NCBI GenBank assembly: GCA_032871835.1
Contig: CM065303.1
Location: forward strand, 21,082,001-21,146,000
Length of the DNA stretch: 64,000 nucleotides
Direction: 5' to 3'
DNA from: Dipteronia dyeriana
Lineage: Eukaryota > Streptophyta > Magnoliopsida > Sapindales > Sapindaceae
Shown: positions 1-11,214 of the stretch, in pieces
Layout of the letters: each line of letters begins with the position of its first letter
Numbering within the stretch: position 1 is the stretch's first letter
Program-made: the position numbers and the translations under genes
The notes under the pieces: model-generated
Seen by the model: the letters and a program-made list of their open reading frames with translations, nothing else
The model's database searches: none
Told to the model about the DNA's origin: nothing

Positions 1-17
1 AAAATTTATATACGACA
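1..17 (-). repeat. Edge of the 3' LTR of the Tat element
   Basis: The bases aaaatttatatacgaca match the outer end of the 5' LTR at 11120-11136 (aaaatttacatacgaca) with one transition. On the minus strand this is the LTR start, TGTCGTAT. The rest of the LTR lies left of the window. Confidence 0.8.
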
Positions 18-27
18 ATACCCCCCT
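18..27 (-). other. Polypurine tract of the Tat element
   Basis: On the minus strand this reads AGGGGGGTAT directly before the LTR start TGTCG. A purine run next to the 3' LTR is the plus-strand priming site of LTR retrotransposons. Confidence 0.7.
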
Positions 28-379
28 AAAAATATTTTTACCGAATAAGGTTTCGTTCCGGGCAAAAGTATTTTAATCAACCTTTCAATTTTTACGTCTC
101 ATTGATGCCAGAGTAAATGTCTTGTCTTAATGACGTGTCTTAATGGTGACCATGTAAATTTAATTCAGCCTCCTCACGTGAAATCTCAATGATTGCAACA
201 TTTTAGAGTTCTGACGGCCTTGGTCAGTTATTCTCTTAACATGTGTCCTCTACCGCTTCATTTCTCGATACCATTTATGAGAAAAGACCTACGCGTCCCC
301 CAGTGCGCCGTCTACATCATCAGATCTACCTTTGATTTTTCTCGTTTCTCGAGATTTTAGGGTTTTGTGCTATTATCCC

Positions 380-389
380 TTTAAATACT
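380..389 (+). promoter_or_regulatory. TATA-like box ahead of the antisense extra ORF
   Basis: The bases ctttaaatac lie about 140 bp upstream of the first ATG of the plus-strand ORF, in a stretch with no other feature. Bases 28-526 hold no gene I can recognise. This is the most plausible core promoter for the extra ORF, but that is inference from position only. Confidence 0.35.
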
Positions 390-526
390 CCACTGAACGG
401 GGTTGCCCTTGTTTATTCTCAGACTCAAATCGGAAATTTTTCAACCTAGGTTTTTGTTTTGCGCAGAAAATCTCTATTCCCCGTTGAGGTTTTTACATAA
501 AGTTTCTTCACTCAAGGTTAGTTTTA

Positions 527-1650
527 ATGAATCCGACTTCCCGTCGTCGACTCTTTACCATAGCTCTCGAAGCGCTCGATCGTGGGGATTTTCAACTGGT
601 TTCTTGCACTCGTAGATTATTGGGGGAAATGCCCCCTGATAAACCTCCTTTTTTAGAAATTGATGTTTCTGGGCTTTTCCATGACGTCCATTTAAGTTCT
701 GAATCTAGTTCTGAATCTGTCGTTTCTGATCACAGGGTACCTCTTCGAAATGAGGATGGGGAAACATCAAAGTAAAAGTGAAGTCCATAAGCACAACTCG
801 GGCAGCGTTCAGATCATGGAGCAGATTATTGATGAGAAAGACGTCGAAGAGGAGTTTAGAAAATCTCGTCTCTCTTTTTCTATTGATCGCCCGAGTGGGT
901 ATGACGTTGAGCCTAATGTGGTCGGGAAGGATGAGATCGAGAAATATCGTGCCCGATTCGACTTGTATGATTCTGTTATTCTGATTCCTGCCGGTGATAG
1001 AGCCGCGTGGAACCCTCCCCTGGTTATGGTGGCAATCTATGGGTCCATTTTTTATTGCTGCGTCACTCTTCATCTTCAGCCGTTTATCGCCTGGTTTTTG
1101 GCTGAAGCAGGGATCGATCCAGCCCAACTGACCCCGAACAGCTACAAGATCTTGTTATGCATATGGCACATGTAGAACCGAATGAACCTGTTGCCGCCTT
1201 CCCCGAGTAAAATCAGTCACTTCTACACGCTAAGGCAGTCTGGTCGGACAGGGACTTATCACAGGGTAACTGTGAATCGGGGAGTTGATACCTCTGATGA
1301 TGCCAAAAATAGGGGCTTTGTATGGGGATTTCCTTCATCCAACAAGTACTGGAAGAACAGCTGATTTTTCACCGGAGGAAACCTTGGACTTGAAGTTACT
1401 CTTTTGGCTGGGGAGACTCGGACGGTGCTGAAAGTTTCCCGTTTTTCTGTTCCTCTGAGGCGTGGAACAAGAAAAAACTTGAATTCTCTGATACTGAACT
1501 GGCCAGACTTGCTCGGGTTGCAGTGCGTACTTAAAAAAAAAGAGCAGGTCTTATCTATTCAGTGAGAAGAATATGATAGGGCTTGGTTTCTTCAGCAAGA
1601 TTTCAGGCTATCGCAGATGACGTAAGTGGTCTTCCCACCATCTTTTTTTC

Positions 1651-1690
<40 letters not shown>

Positions 1691-3440
1691 GCTTTCTATA
1701 TTCTAACTTGATTCTCTTTATCGTTTGAAGTGTATGACTCGGATATGGTCTGCGACGTTCAGGCTAGCCAAGTGAAATCAGTCCTTCAGGCGAGCCAAAA
1801 CGAAGCCTCTGTCAAAGAAAAGAAGGCATAGCCTCGCCTGAGTCAGATGAGGACCTTGATGAAGCTGACGAGCAGATTTCTGAATATGTCCCCTAGTAAG
1901 TCATCCGTCCGACCGTATGGGAGTCTAGTGGTCCGAGTGGCCCAGCTGACCACACTCAGGAACTGTATAAAGAAGGAGGGAGGCAAAGTGATGGTCTTGG
2001 TGAGGGGCCTGGAAAACCGAGCTCCCTAGTTGCGGTTTTCACCAAGCCGATGGACGCTAGTGATGGAGGTAAATCCTCTGATGGACGAGTAAATACAGAT
2101 TCTGACTTTTTTGAATCCTTCCGGGATGATGATCAGGAAGATCCCTCAGCTGATCTTGGCTTTCACCGTTCTCGGGCTTAGAAACGAAAGGTTGTTGATT
2201 CTCCCACTCGTTCTTATGAGGTTCCTCAGGTGGTTTCATTCATTGATTCTAGTGATGAAGACACCAGGGCCGAGATTCCCCTAGCGTTGATGTTGAAGCA
2301 TCGGCGAGTGCGAAGACTTCTGACAAGAACAAGAGCTCCTTCCCCCCAAAATTGAAGATCTAAGGGCCGAATCTTCAGGAGGTCTTTCCTATCCTTCTCG
2401 CCAGGATATGCTTAGGGCGATGTCATCTGGTCGGGCTTTCATCGGGGATGATCATTGGAGCCATTTCAAGGATGCTCCTTTGATGAGCCGTCTTGAGAAT
2501 ATTTTCAACGGTGCATTTTATGTAAGTTTTTATTCTCGACTTCTTATTTTGTTTTGCTTGCTAGATTTTTAATTAAACTCCCTTGTAGATGGTGGTCGAG
2601 TTTCCTGAGCTGGATCAGACGCAACAACATCAAGTCGATCGAATAAGGCGTCTTCAAGCTCTACTGAAAGAGAGTGAGGATAGTCGTGCGCGGGTTGAAT
2701 CAACTTATCAAAAGGAGGTGGGATCTGCCTAAGTATTTGCCGACCACTGTTTGGCGAAGCAAGTGGAGGCCGAGGAAAGAGCTTCTTTGGTAGAGGAGAA
2801 TGCTATGTCACTTCAAAACTTGTTGTCTTCTGCCCAGGAATCGATGTTTAAAGCCGAACAGGAAGCGGAGCAGTCCAATTCGACGTATGAACAGAAGATT
2901 GAAGACTTGGAACGACAGGCTTTGATGATCGAATCTTTATCCAAAGAGGCCAGGCTGGGACTTGAAGTCCAAGGGGTTGATTATTTTAAAATATCCTCTG
3001 TTTACGATGCCCTTCTCCTTCGGGAATTTCAGCAATGGCTAGTTTCAGCTGGTGAATTTTTTAAAGTCAAGAATCGGGCAACTGAAAAAGTCCGAACCAA
3101 CTTGGAGCTGTCTATCAAGAACCACGTGGATATGTCCCAGGAGTCCCTTCGGACTCAAATAAAGGAGTGGAAAGCTTATTGTCATAGTCGAGGCAAAGAA
3201 CCCCACCCCATGCATTTGGAGGTTCAATTAGAGCACTCTCTCTCGACCTTTTATGCCAGTCTGTAGTCGGGCGTGGAAGGTTTGGCGCCTGATGTTGGAC
3301 TGATCCCTGGAGAAGATTACAGCGAATGGTTGGATGATTCGGTTGAAATAATTACTTGGCCTTCAAATGAGACTCTCCTCCACGAGTACGAAATAGTGCC
3401 CGACCCGAGCATCGGCAAGAGTTCCAAATCCTCCTCCTAA
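527..3440 (+). pseudogene. Extra ORF of the Tat element (Transposase_28 / 'putative gypsy type transposon' family), broken
   Basis: This ORF runs opposite to gag-pol. It starts with MNPTSRRRLF at 527, continues in another frame through 750-1175, and has more pieces to about 3440. The stretch LHLQPFIAWFLAEAG..QLTPNSYKIL (about 1070-1155) and the later PSSNKYWKN fit the Pfam family called 'putative gypsy type transposon', which is common in plant Tat elements. Two likely introns remain: GTAAGT at 1622 to AG at 1730 (holding a TA microsatellite), and GTAAGT at 2522 to AG at 2588. The C-terminal part (2751-3266) is rich in Glu, Lys, Gln and Leu and looks coiled-coil. At least two frameshifts and several stops break it. 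Its role is unknown; it is not a proven transposase. Confidence 0.7.
1654..1688. repeat. (TA)n microsatellite inside an intron
   Basis: About 17 TA units lie within the first predicted intron of the extra ORF. Confidence 0.9.
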
Positions 3441-3559
3441 CCTTGATTTATTTTTGTAAAGATTCATTTGTAAAGATTTCTTTTTTGATGAAAGTGTGAA
3501 TTGTAATTCAAATCCGAGTGGTTTAATCTTGCTCGAAACTTCACCGAGAATTTTATCTA

Positions 3560-4010
3560 ACTTGATTTTATTATTGCTTCTAATGTCGAGTATCTCACTG
3601 AACTAGCTAACGTAATCACTGCCAGATCTTAAACTGGCTAACTGCGATCTTTGCCAAGTATCTTATTAAATTGGAAATTGCAATCTGTGCCAAGTATCTT
3701 ATTAAACTGACTATTGCAATCTTTATGCAAAGTATCTTATTAAACTGGCTGTTTTTGTCCGAGTAACTTCACCGAGTATCTTATCAAACTTGGTTTTATT
3801 ATTGCTTCTAATGCCGAGTATCTCACTGAACTGGCTAACATAATCACTGCCAGATCTTAAACTGGCTAACTGCGATATGTGCTAAGTATCTTATTAAACT
3901 GGCTATTTTCGTCCGAGTAACTTCACCGAGTATCTTATTAAACTTGGTTTCGTTATCCAGTCTTCCAACGCCAAGTATCTTATTAAACTGGCTTATTTTA
4001 ACTGAGCCAT
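3560..4010. repeat. Tandem repeat block, about 228-bp unit with short sub-repeats
   Basis: The motif ttattgcttctaatg occurs at 3571 and 3799, followed each time by cgagtatctcactgaact, giving a 228-bp period over almost two copies. Inside each unit the shorter motif aagtatcttattaaactgg recurs several times. The block sits between the extra ORF and integrase. Tandem repeats in this place are known in Tat/Ogre elements and can seed satellite DNA. Confidence 0.8.
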
Positions 4011-4559
4011 CTTGAAACAGAGTAGATTTACTCGTATTTCATACTCGGGTTATTACCCAAATATTACATCAAGGCTCACCATGATTATATGTTTGAGTCC
4101 TCACACATTACCAAGGACGTCTCCCCAGTTTTTTGTGTAAGGGTTTACCGAATCGTTAAGCTTTTTCGAACCGCTTAACACAGCTGCGCATTTCACCAAA
4201 ATTTGTCCCAACGGTGCCCCGAGCCGTTCTCAAGAATCTAGTGCATCGGGTTTGCCTTTTTGCTAAGGTCGACTGACCTTGCTCGGTTGGCATGCTCCAT
4301 CAAGCTTCTCCGCCCATTCGGGAATCAATGGTCCTGAGTATTCTTTTTACATGTTCTTATTATCATGCGTCTTTCATATGTTCTTATTATCATACGCTTT
4401 ATTTTTCAAAAATCCCGAGTTTGATTTTTATTTATAACTGCAAAACCAACAATGATTTAAATTCCAAAGCTAATAACTGATTGACTAAAATTGTCCTAAC
4501 TAAAAGGAAATAAAAAATAATTTTAAGGATAGAAAATCTTCAGGCATTGCATGGCCGGG

Positions 4560-5608
4560 GTAAGACCTCTCCATCGGGTCGTGCAATCAATATGCTCAAT
4601 GGCCGGCTATTCCTTTAATTTTATACGGGCCTTCCCACTTATCAACCAAGGAACCTACAACTTTGTTTAGCGACACTTTTCTGAGTACCAGGTCTCCTAG
4701 TTGGAATTTCCTAACCCGAACATGAGAGTTGTAGTGGCGAGCTACTCTTTGCTGATATGCCATATTTCGTATTCGGGACTTCTCCCTTTTCTCTTCTAGC
4801 TCATCTAGACTATGTAACAGCATATCAACATTCTGATCTTCATTAAATAGCCTGACCCGGGGTGATTCCACTGGGATTACAACTTCTGTTCCAAACACTA
4901 AAGTGAATAGAGTATCTCTTGTTGAAGTTCTTGTTGTCGTCCGATATGCCTATAATACTTCGAGAATTTTTTCAACCTAACTTCCTTTCTTGGCATCTAG
5001 TTTTGCAATTAGGGTATGCTTGATGATTTTGTTTACTGCTTCAGCCTACCCATTTGTTTAAGGGTGGGCAGGTGTGGCATAGTAATTGGTAATTCGGTAC
5101 TCTTTGCATAGTTGTCTGAATTTCAGGTTATCGAACTGGTACCGTTTTCAGTGATGATAGTGTTTGGAACTCTAAACTTATAGAGTATATTCTTCTTCAC
5201 AAAATTTATGGTATTTACCTCTGTGATATGCACTAATGCTTAGCTTCTGCCCACTTCGTGAAATAGTAAACGGCTACTATTGCATGCTTCGCTCCACCCC
5301 TGTCCCTACTGGCATTGGGCCAATTAAATCCAAGCCCCACATGGAAAATGGCCATGGGGATGTGAGGTTTCTGAGTTGTTCAGGGGGTTGTCAGATATCA
5401 TTAGCAATCATTTGGCAAGTATTGCATTTCTCCGAACATCGTTGTGCATCCGAGAATAAAGTAGGCCAATAATAACCTTGCCCGAGTACCTTGTGTGCTA
5501 AACTTTTACCCCTAGTATGGTTTCCACAAACTCCCCCATGGATTTCCTATAATATCTTACAAGCATCTTCTTCTGATACACATCTTCTGATACACATCTT
5601 TGGAGTGC
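4560..5608 (-). pseudogene. Integrase region of the Tat element, broken
   Basis: Read leftward from 5608, the pieces match a Gypsy integrase. First come the zinc-finger-like spacing with CNTCQ (near 5440) and a WGLDLIGPMP-like core start (near 5330). Then follow a YATPAHP segment (near 5060), an AYRTT segment (near 4940), and the C-terminal stretch starting FGTEVVIP (4596-4898) that ends with the LGDLVLRKV and KWEGPYKI motifs. The last part stays open for 100 codons; the rest is crossed by several stops. It would have inserted the cDNA into the host genome. As it stands it cannot make a full protein. Confidence 0.85.
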
Positions 5609-6301
5609 TCAGAAAAACCCTCTTCTGTATAGTTCTCCTCCAACCAATGTGTACCTTGTTGATAGATACCTGATGTGTTTTTCTTGTAGGGGATCTTCTA
5701 GGAGCATGCCTTCTTCTAGGAATCTTTTCAGCTGAGTCATCAAACCGTTTGGCAGTATTCGGATTTCTAAAATTTCAAAGTTTTTTGGTTCAGCTGTGCT
5801 CGGTTTGAGGAGATGTGCAACCAGAATAGTTTTTGGCCTTATTGTGGTTGTTGCTGATGCTAGTTTGGACAAAGCATCTGCCTTTTCATTCTCTTCCTTG
5901 AGAATCTGGTCAATCTTATATTCTTTGAATTTTTGAAGGAGCTATTTTGCTATGTCACGATAAACTATCATACCTTCATCTCGGGCTTGGTATTCCTCTA
6001 GGACTTGGTTGACAACTACCTGTGAGTCGCTAAATATCTCGACCTCATCTGCTCCTAGGGCTATGCAAACTCTGAGTCCAGCTAGTAGCGCCTCTTTCTC
6101 CGCTTGATTATTTGTTGCTTTGAAGTCAAACCTCATGGCACATTCGACATCATCTCCTTCCGGGGTGCATACTACGATCTCTGCCCTGCTGCCGTGAGTG
6201 TTTGAAGAGCCATCGACATATAATTTCCATGGGAAATTTTTGTCTGGCATCTTTTTTGCTTCAAGGTTTGGTTCTGTGAACTCTACTATAAAATCTGTCA
6301 C
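5609..6301 (-). pseudogene. Second (archaeal-type) RNase H and linker of the Tat element
   Basis: The ORF at 5942-6301 shows WKLYVDGSSNTHGSRA, FDFKATNNQAEKEALLAGL and a later FSDSQ, which are the D, E and D catalytic landmarks of an RNase H. This is separate from the RNase H attached to RT at 6407-6835. A duplicated RNase H is the diagnostic of the Tat lineage. The N-QAE motif has K where family members usually have Y. The piece at 5609-5872 is the linker leading to integrase. The reading frame between the pieces is broken. Confidence 0.83.
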
Positions 6302-6406
6302 TGCTGGGCCTTTGAGAGATGTCCTGGGGACGTACTGGATATCAAATTCACTTAGCTCGATTGCCCATTTGGTTAGTCTTTCTGAAATTTTTGGCTTCTG
6401 TAAAAT

Positions 6407-7500
6407 TTACTTAAGTGGGCAGTCGGTGAGGACCTGGATTGTATGAGCCTGAAAGTATGGCCTTAGCTTCATTGCTATTGAAACCAATGCTAGAGCCATT
6501 TTTTCTACTTGTGAATACCTGGTTTCGGCTGGTAAAAATGCCTTGCTGGTATAATACACTGGCCTCTGTACTCCATCTTCTGTTCTGACTAGAACTGAGC
6601 TTGCTGCTAGTTCAGTAATTGATAAGTATAAGTGGAGTGTCTTTCCCATCTTGGGTTTCGAAAGGATGGGAGCTCGCCCTAGGTACTGTTTGATTTTTAA
6701 GAATGCCTGCTCGCACTCTTCGTTCCAATCGAGTCGTTTTCCTTTTTTGATCACTTTAAAAAAGGGAGAACATTTATCTGTGGCCTTTGAGATGAATCTG
6801 TCCAAGGAAGCTAAGCATCTTATTAAGCGCTGCACTTCTTTTAGTGGTCCTTGGTGAGGTCATTTTCTGCAGGGCCTGGATCTTTTCAGGATTGATTTTG
6901 ATTCTCCTTTAGTGAACTTGAAAACCCAAGAACCTTCCTGAAGGAACCCCGAATAAGCACTTGTTCGGGTTCAGCTTCATTTGGTATTTCCTCAAAACAT
7001 CAAATGTCTCTCGCATGTCTGAAGTATGCTTGTCTGCCGAGATACTCTTGGTCAACATGTCATCTATGTAGACTTCCATGTTTCTTCCTATTTGTCTTGC
7101 GAAGATTTTGTTGACCAGCATTTGATATGTTGTCCTAGCATTTTTTAATCCGAAGGGCATTACTGTGTAACAGTATAAGCCCTGATCGGTTGTGAACGCC
7201 GTTTTTTCTTCATCAGCCTTGTTCATCCGGATTTTGTTATATCCTGAATAGGCATCCATGAAACTAAGTAATTCATGACCTGATGTAGCGTCGACCAATT
7301 GGTATATCTTGGCAGTGGAAAATTTTCTTTCGGGCATGCTTTGTTTAAATCTGTGAAATCTACGCACATTCTCCACTAACCGTTTTTCTTTTGGACAAGG
7401 ACCACATTAGCTACCCATTGAGGATAGCTAATCTCTCTAATTGACCCTACAATGAGTAACTTTTCTACTTCTTGTTTGATTGCCTGACTTCTCTCGAGAT
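6407..7500 (-). pseudogene. Reverse transcriptase and first RNase H of the Tat element, broken
   Basis: The RT core is in 6909-7376: FMDAYSGYNKI (first metal-binding Asp), MPFGLKNA, and YIDDM, the YxDD active site. ATYQ of the family is TTYQ here. The preceding segment ANVVLVQKKNG lies at the end of the ORF 7376-7984, and a frameshift or stop separates them. The piece 6407-6835 carries KATDKCSPFF, the first-RNase-H segments and VEKMALAL. It would copy element RNA into DNA. Stops at the joints make it a pseudogene, although the motifs themselves are well kept. Confidence 0.88.
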
Positions 7501-8300
7501 CGAATGACCTTCTCTTTTGTATTACTGGTTTTAAATTCGGGTCTACTGCGAGATGATCAGTTATTATTCGGGCATCTATCCCGACCATATCTTCATGACT
7601 CCAAGCGAACACATCCTTGTATTCCTTAAGCAGATCAATGAGGCTTTGTTTGACTTTTCCTTCCAAATTGGCCTCGATCTTGATCTTCTTATCTGGTTCA
7701 TCTTTCTTTAAGATTATTTCTTCGACCGGTTCATTTTTGGACTCCTTCGATTCTTCCATTGGGTCAAATTCTAACGACAGTGACTCTTTGTTCTGACTCG
7801 GCTGCGTTACAGTGCATACTTGTTCTCCATCGTTTTTGTCTTTGTAAACTGACAGGTTAGCTCTTCGGGTCATCTCTTGGAACCCTTTGACTACTCCGGC
7901 CTCCTGTTCGGTCGGGAATTTGATCATCAAAGTATAAGTAGCTGTTACGACCTTAGTTTTATTCAAGAATGGCTGACCTAACAATGCGTTAAACTGCCAA
8001 TTATCTAAGTCTACTAATACAAAATTGAGTAATACTATTCTCTGGCAAGGTGCTACTCAAATTTTTACGGGCAGCTTTACCGTCCCAAGGGGCCTGACCT
8101 CAACTCCCCCGAATCCTTTGAGTGGGGTATAAAAAGGTTGTAAATCCTATCGTTCCAACCTGAGTTGATTGTAGACGGCTACATTGAGAATGTTTGTCGA
8201 ACTTCCATTGTCTATTAAGATTCTCCTCACTTCCCTGTGTCTAATTCTGGCACTTATGACCAGGGCGTCGTTTGGTCGAACGTCGACCCCATACGAGTCA
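7377..8300 (-). pseudogene. Protease and connection region of the Tat element
   Basis: Around 8185-8225 the minus strand reads ILIDNGSSTNIL, the aspartic protease active site in its Tat form (DNGSS). It is followed by LRPLGTVKLPV-like sequence and LLGQPFL (near 7980). The ORF 7376-7984 is acidic and Lys/Glu-rich in its middle and leads into the RT start. A stop falls near 8055. The protease would have cut the Gag-Pol polyprotein. Confidence 0.78.
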
Positions 8301-8323
8301 GCTTCTGTGAATATTATTGGGTC

Positions 8324-10193
8324 TTATCCTTCTTTTACCCTTTTCGGGTCTGGTTCGACCGAGTTCACGTCAAAGTTCTGTCTTGCCTCTATTGCTTCTC
8401 TGATTTCCTGTGTTTGCTCTCGGTTACTTCTTCCAGTTGATGGTCCCCTAAAGATTGTTTGTATTAATTCATTGGCCTCGGGGCTGGCCCATTGGTTTCG
8501 ACCGGAGCTATGATCGGCCCTAGTCACTTTCTTTATTACTGGCCTCTCATTCCTATTTAGGATTATATCCTGTAAGTGTTCCTCCTCGAATGAGGGTCTC
8601 TATGTAATTTCGAAGCTGGTAACACTTGGAAGTCTCATGACCAGTTTCTTTGTGGAATCTACAATATTTTGTTGTATCTCGTCGGGCAAACTGAGATTGT
8701 CAGCTCGGCTCTCTTACCGGATTCTTTTCCTCTAGTATGGCAATGATTTCTTCCTGTTTTTTTTTCGGAGAGGTGTAGTTTGTGTATTTTTCTCAAAATT
8801 TTTCTGCGGTCTAGTCAGTATTACACCCGTTTCCCCCGTCCTTGCTTTTTTCTTTGTTATTTCCTTTTTGTTTTCCCTTTTGGTTCTGTAACTTGGACTC
8901 GGCATCCTTCTGTTCGGGTTTTCCTCCATGCATGTAGCATCCTTCTGTGGCTAACTCTTCTTCTTCGGCCAGTGCATATCCTCCCACCATGTCCATCATA
9001 TCTGCATATCTGGCTAGACAGGCCCTTTTTAAGTCAAAAGATAGCCGTTCATTCTGTAAATTATTGATGAATGCAGCAATTATTGTTTCGTCGTTTGCAC
9101 TGTCGATTTTTGATACAGCTTGACCGAATCTCCCGAGGTATTTCTTCAGCGACTCATCTTTTCCTTGTTTCAACTAAGAAAGGTAAGCTACTGATTTTTT
9201 CCTGTGAACGTTGCCCAGAAATTGTCTTGAGAAACTCCTGCTTAATTTACCAAAACTTCTGATACAAGCTGGGGACAATCTTCCGAACCATCTTGAGCTT
9301 GTGTCTCCTAGAGTCTGCGGAAAGTTAAGACATAATAAGAGGTCGCTATGGGCATACTGGGCCATATCACTTTTATACCGTCTGACGTGTTCTTTAGGAT
9401 CTGTATTCTTTTTGAACTGCTCCACGTGCGGCATCCTGAATCTTTCCGGGAATGAAGTCCGCAGGATGTCCCTAGTGACTGGGCTGTCAGAATCTTCGAC
9501 AGATAAGTCGTCGTACCCATAACGTCTAACCAGTGCATCCATTTGACTCCTATTGTTTTCAACTTCTCGAGTCAGGCTCTGATTTACTACATCTCTATCT
9601 CCCACCGGATCTCCATGATGGTTAAACCGCCGAGTGACTGTCATTCCTCTCTCTAGTTCTTCGCTTTGCTGCCGAGTCTCACGGGTTGATTCTTACAGGA
9701 GTATGGTTCCGTGATGGGGCTTGCGATGGTGCCGATCACTATCTTCTAATGACGACCAACCCCTGTGTCTGTCATGCTTGCGGTGTCTAGCACGGGCTAT
9801 CTGATCATGGCTCTGCCTTTGGCATGGTTGCTCCTCTTTGGGTGTTTCACGTCCAGCCTGATTATTTGGAACAGAGTTCCTTCCGGCTTCCGGTACTTTT
9901 AGTTCTGGCCCCACTATAACCGAGTGAAGCCTTGTAGGTGGGAGGTTAGGAGGTTGCGCTTCTTCTGCAACTAGTAGATCAACTCCTTTCTTTGCAGCGT
10001 CTGCCACCTACTATTGCAGCGCCTCACGGAAGCGTCGTGTTAGGTCTTCGCTAGTCGGAGGGATTTGTTGGATTCCTGCCAGAGATGTTGGTTGGTCCTC
10101 GGTGGTTGCAGTGAGATCTCATGAACTACTGCTAATATGGGCATTATCTGGAGATTTTTGGATATCCCCAAGACTGTTTCTGCTTCCCGCCAT
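8324..10193 (-). pseudogene. Gag of the Tat element, broken
   Basis: The best start is ATG at 10193 (MAGSRNSLGDIQ). An N-terminal part with charged, Arg/His-rich sequence follows (9693-10007). The Retrotrans_gag core is at 9174-9644 (FPERFRMPHVEQF, DPKEHVRRYKSDM, FSRQFLGNV). An in-frame stop separates the core from its continuation LKQGKDESLKKYLGRF at 8811-9173. A Lys-rich tail follows and shifts frame at about 8811, and more fragments reach 8324. No intact CCHC knuckle was seen. Gag would form the particle shell. Confidence 0.8.
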
Positions 10194-10221
10194 TACCTTT
10201 AATCAAATCGGAGGTTCGGCA

Positions 10222-10238
10222 CCTTCTTCTAGCGCCAA
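10222..10238 (-). other. Primer-binding site of the Tat element
   Basis: On the minus strand TTGGCGCTAGAAGAAGG begins one base after the LTR end. TGGCGC-type starts are usual for tRNA-primed Gypsy elements. I cannot name the tRNA with certainty. Confidence 0.6.
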
Positions 10239-10499
10239 TTGTTGACATCAATTTCTGGATGAGTGAGAAAAGTCAACAATATTGGATTTTAGCTGTGATT
10301 TCAAGGAGAAAGAGAAGGAGAAGGAGAAAGTAATTGGACACAAGTTTTACGTGGTAAAACTCTGATGGCCGGAGAAACGTCCACTGGTGGTTGAATAAAC
10401 AACTGAGCCAAAATCCACTATTGAAAAAGATTTACAACTCTCGATCTCTCTTTTTTCTCTCTATATTTGCTATATGTTTTCATTATGAGATTATGGGTC

Positions 10500-10510
10500 T
10501 ATTTATATGT
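10500..10510 (-). promoter_or_regulatory. TATA box in the Tat LTR
   Basis: The minus strand reads CATATAAATAG in the middle of the LTR, oriented toward gag. This would start the genomic RNA. Confidence 0.55.
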
Positions 10511-10845
10511 GCATAGAACCCTAATCCTTTTTGTACAAGTAATAAAAGATTTTTGTATTTAATTATGATTTGGTTACTTGTTTGGAGTAGTCTGTCTTTT
10601 TTCCCATCTTGAAGACTTGTATAGAGATCGAATGGGACTCTAGTGATATAGTCCAGTTAGAATTTACCTTATAAATACGTAATTTTTTGAAGAAATAAAA
10701 TTGTTGCCTGATTTGGAACCTTTTTCCTGTTTGGTATTCTATTCATCTTGAAATTCTTCTTTGACACGGGTATCTTTGCGTATTTTAACATGATTCTTGG
10801 TTCGTGTGAGAGTTATGTGCTGGGCTTCTTTACCCGGGTTTCTTC

Positions 10846-10990
10846 ATGTTTTCCCTGAGTAGAACATGATGCTAGATGGTCCCGAATGATGTCATCTGGT
10901 TCAGAGTAGAACATGATGTCAGCTAACCCCGAGTAACATTAACTGATCCCGAGTAGGATATGACGTAAGTTGACCCCGAGTGGGTTTAGC
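10846..10990 (-). repeat. Cluster of CCGAGTA-type motifs in the LTR
   Basis: Plus-strand motifs such as cccgagta, cctgagtag and ccccgagtg recur at roughly 30-bp spacing, mixed with tgatgtca and atgacgta, which resemble bZIP core sites. The cluster lies in the U3 part, upstream of the TATA box. A regulatory role is inference. Confidence 0.55.
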
Positions 10991-11132
10991 TCAATACTTA
11001 TTTTTATATTTACTCGGGATCCTCTTCTTTGGATATATCTTGCGGGATATTTTCTGGATGCCTATTTGGATATCTACCTGGCAATTTCATCCTCTTTGTC
11101 AATGACGTGTACGTTCGATAAAATTTACATAC

Positions 11133-11136
<4 letters not shown>

Positions 11137-11214
<78 letters not shown>
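11137..11214. repeat. (TA)n(CA)n microsatellite at the insertion edge
   Basis: About 32 TA units then 7 CA units directly follow the LTR end. The Tat element may have inserted next to or into a TA run; the other flank is not visible. Confidence 0.93.

Larger units (their letters stand above)
1..11136 (-). mobile_element. Tat-lineage Ty3/Gypsy LTR retrotransposon, decayed, with antisense extra ORF
   Basis: The element is read on the minus strand. Its 5' LTR is at 10240-11136, a primer-binding site follows, then gag, protease, RT, RNase H, a second RNase H and integrase run leftward to about 4560. A repeat block, a plus-strand extra ORF and a polypurine tract come next, and the last 17 bases of the 3' LTR lie at the window edge. 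Bases 1-17 match 11120-11136 with one difference, which fixes the LTR terminus. A second RNase H after the RT-linked one, and an extra ORF between pol and the 3' LTR, are known marks of the Tat/Ogre/Retand group. Every ORF has stops or frameshifts, so the copy is not autonomous. The far end and TSD lie outside the window. Confidence 0.88.
10240..11136 (-). repeat. 5' LTR of the Tat element (897 bp)
   Basis: On the plus strand it starts TGTTGACATC and ends TACGACA, so both ends have TG..CA. The right end is confirmed by the matching piece at window bases 1-17, and the left end by the adjacent primer site. A minus-strand TATA box (catataaatag) lies at 10500-10510. Confidence 0.85.
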
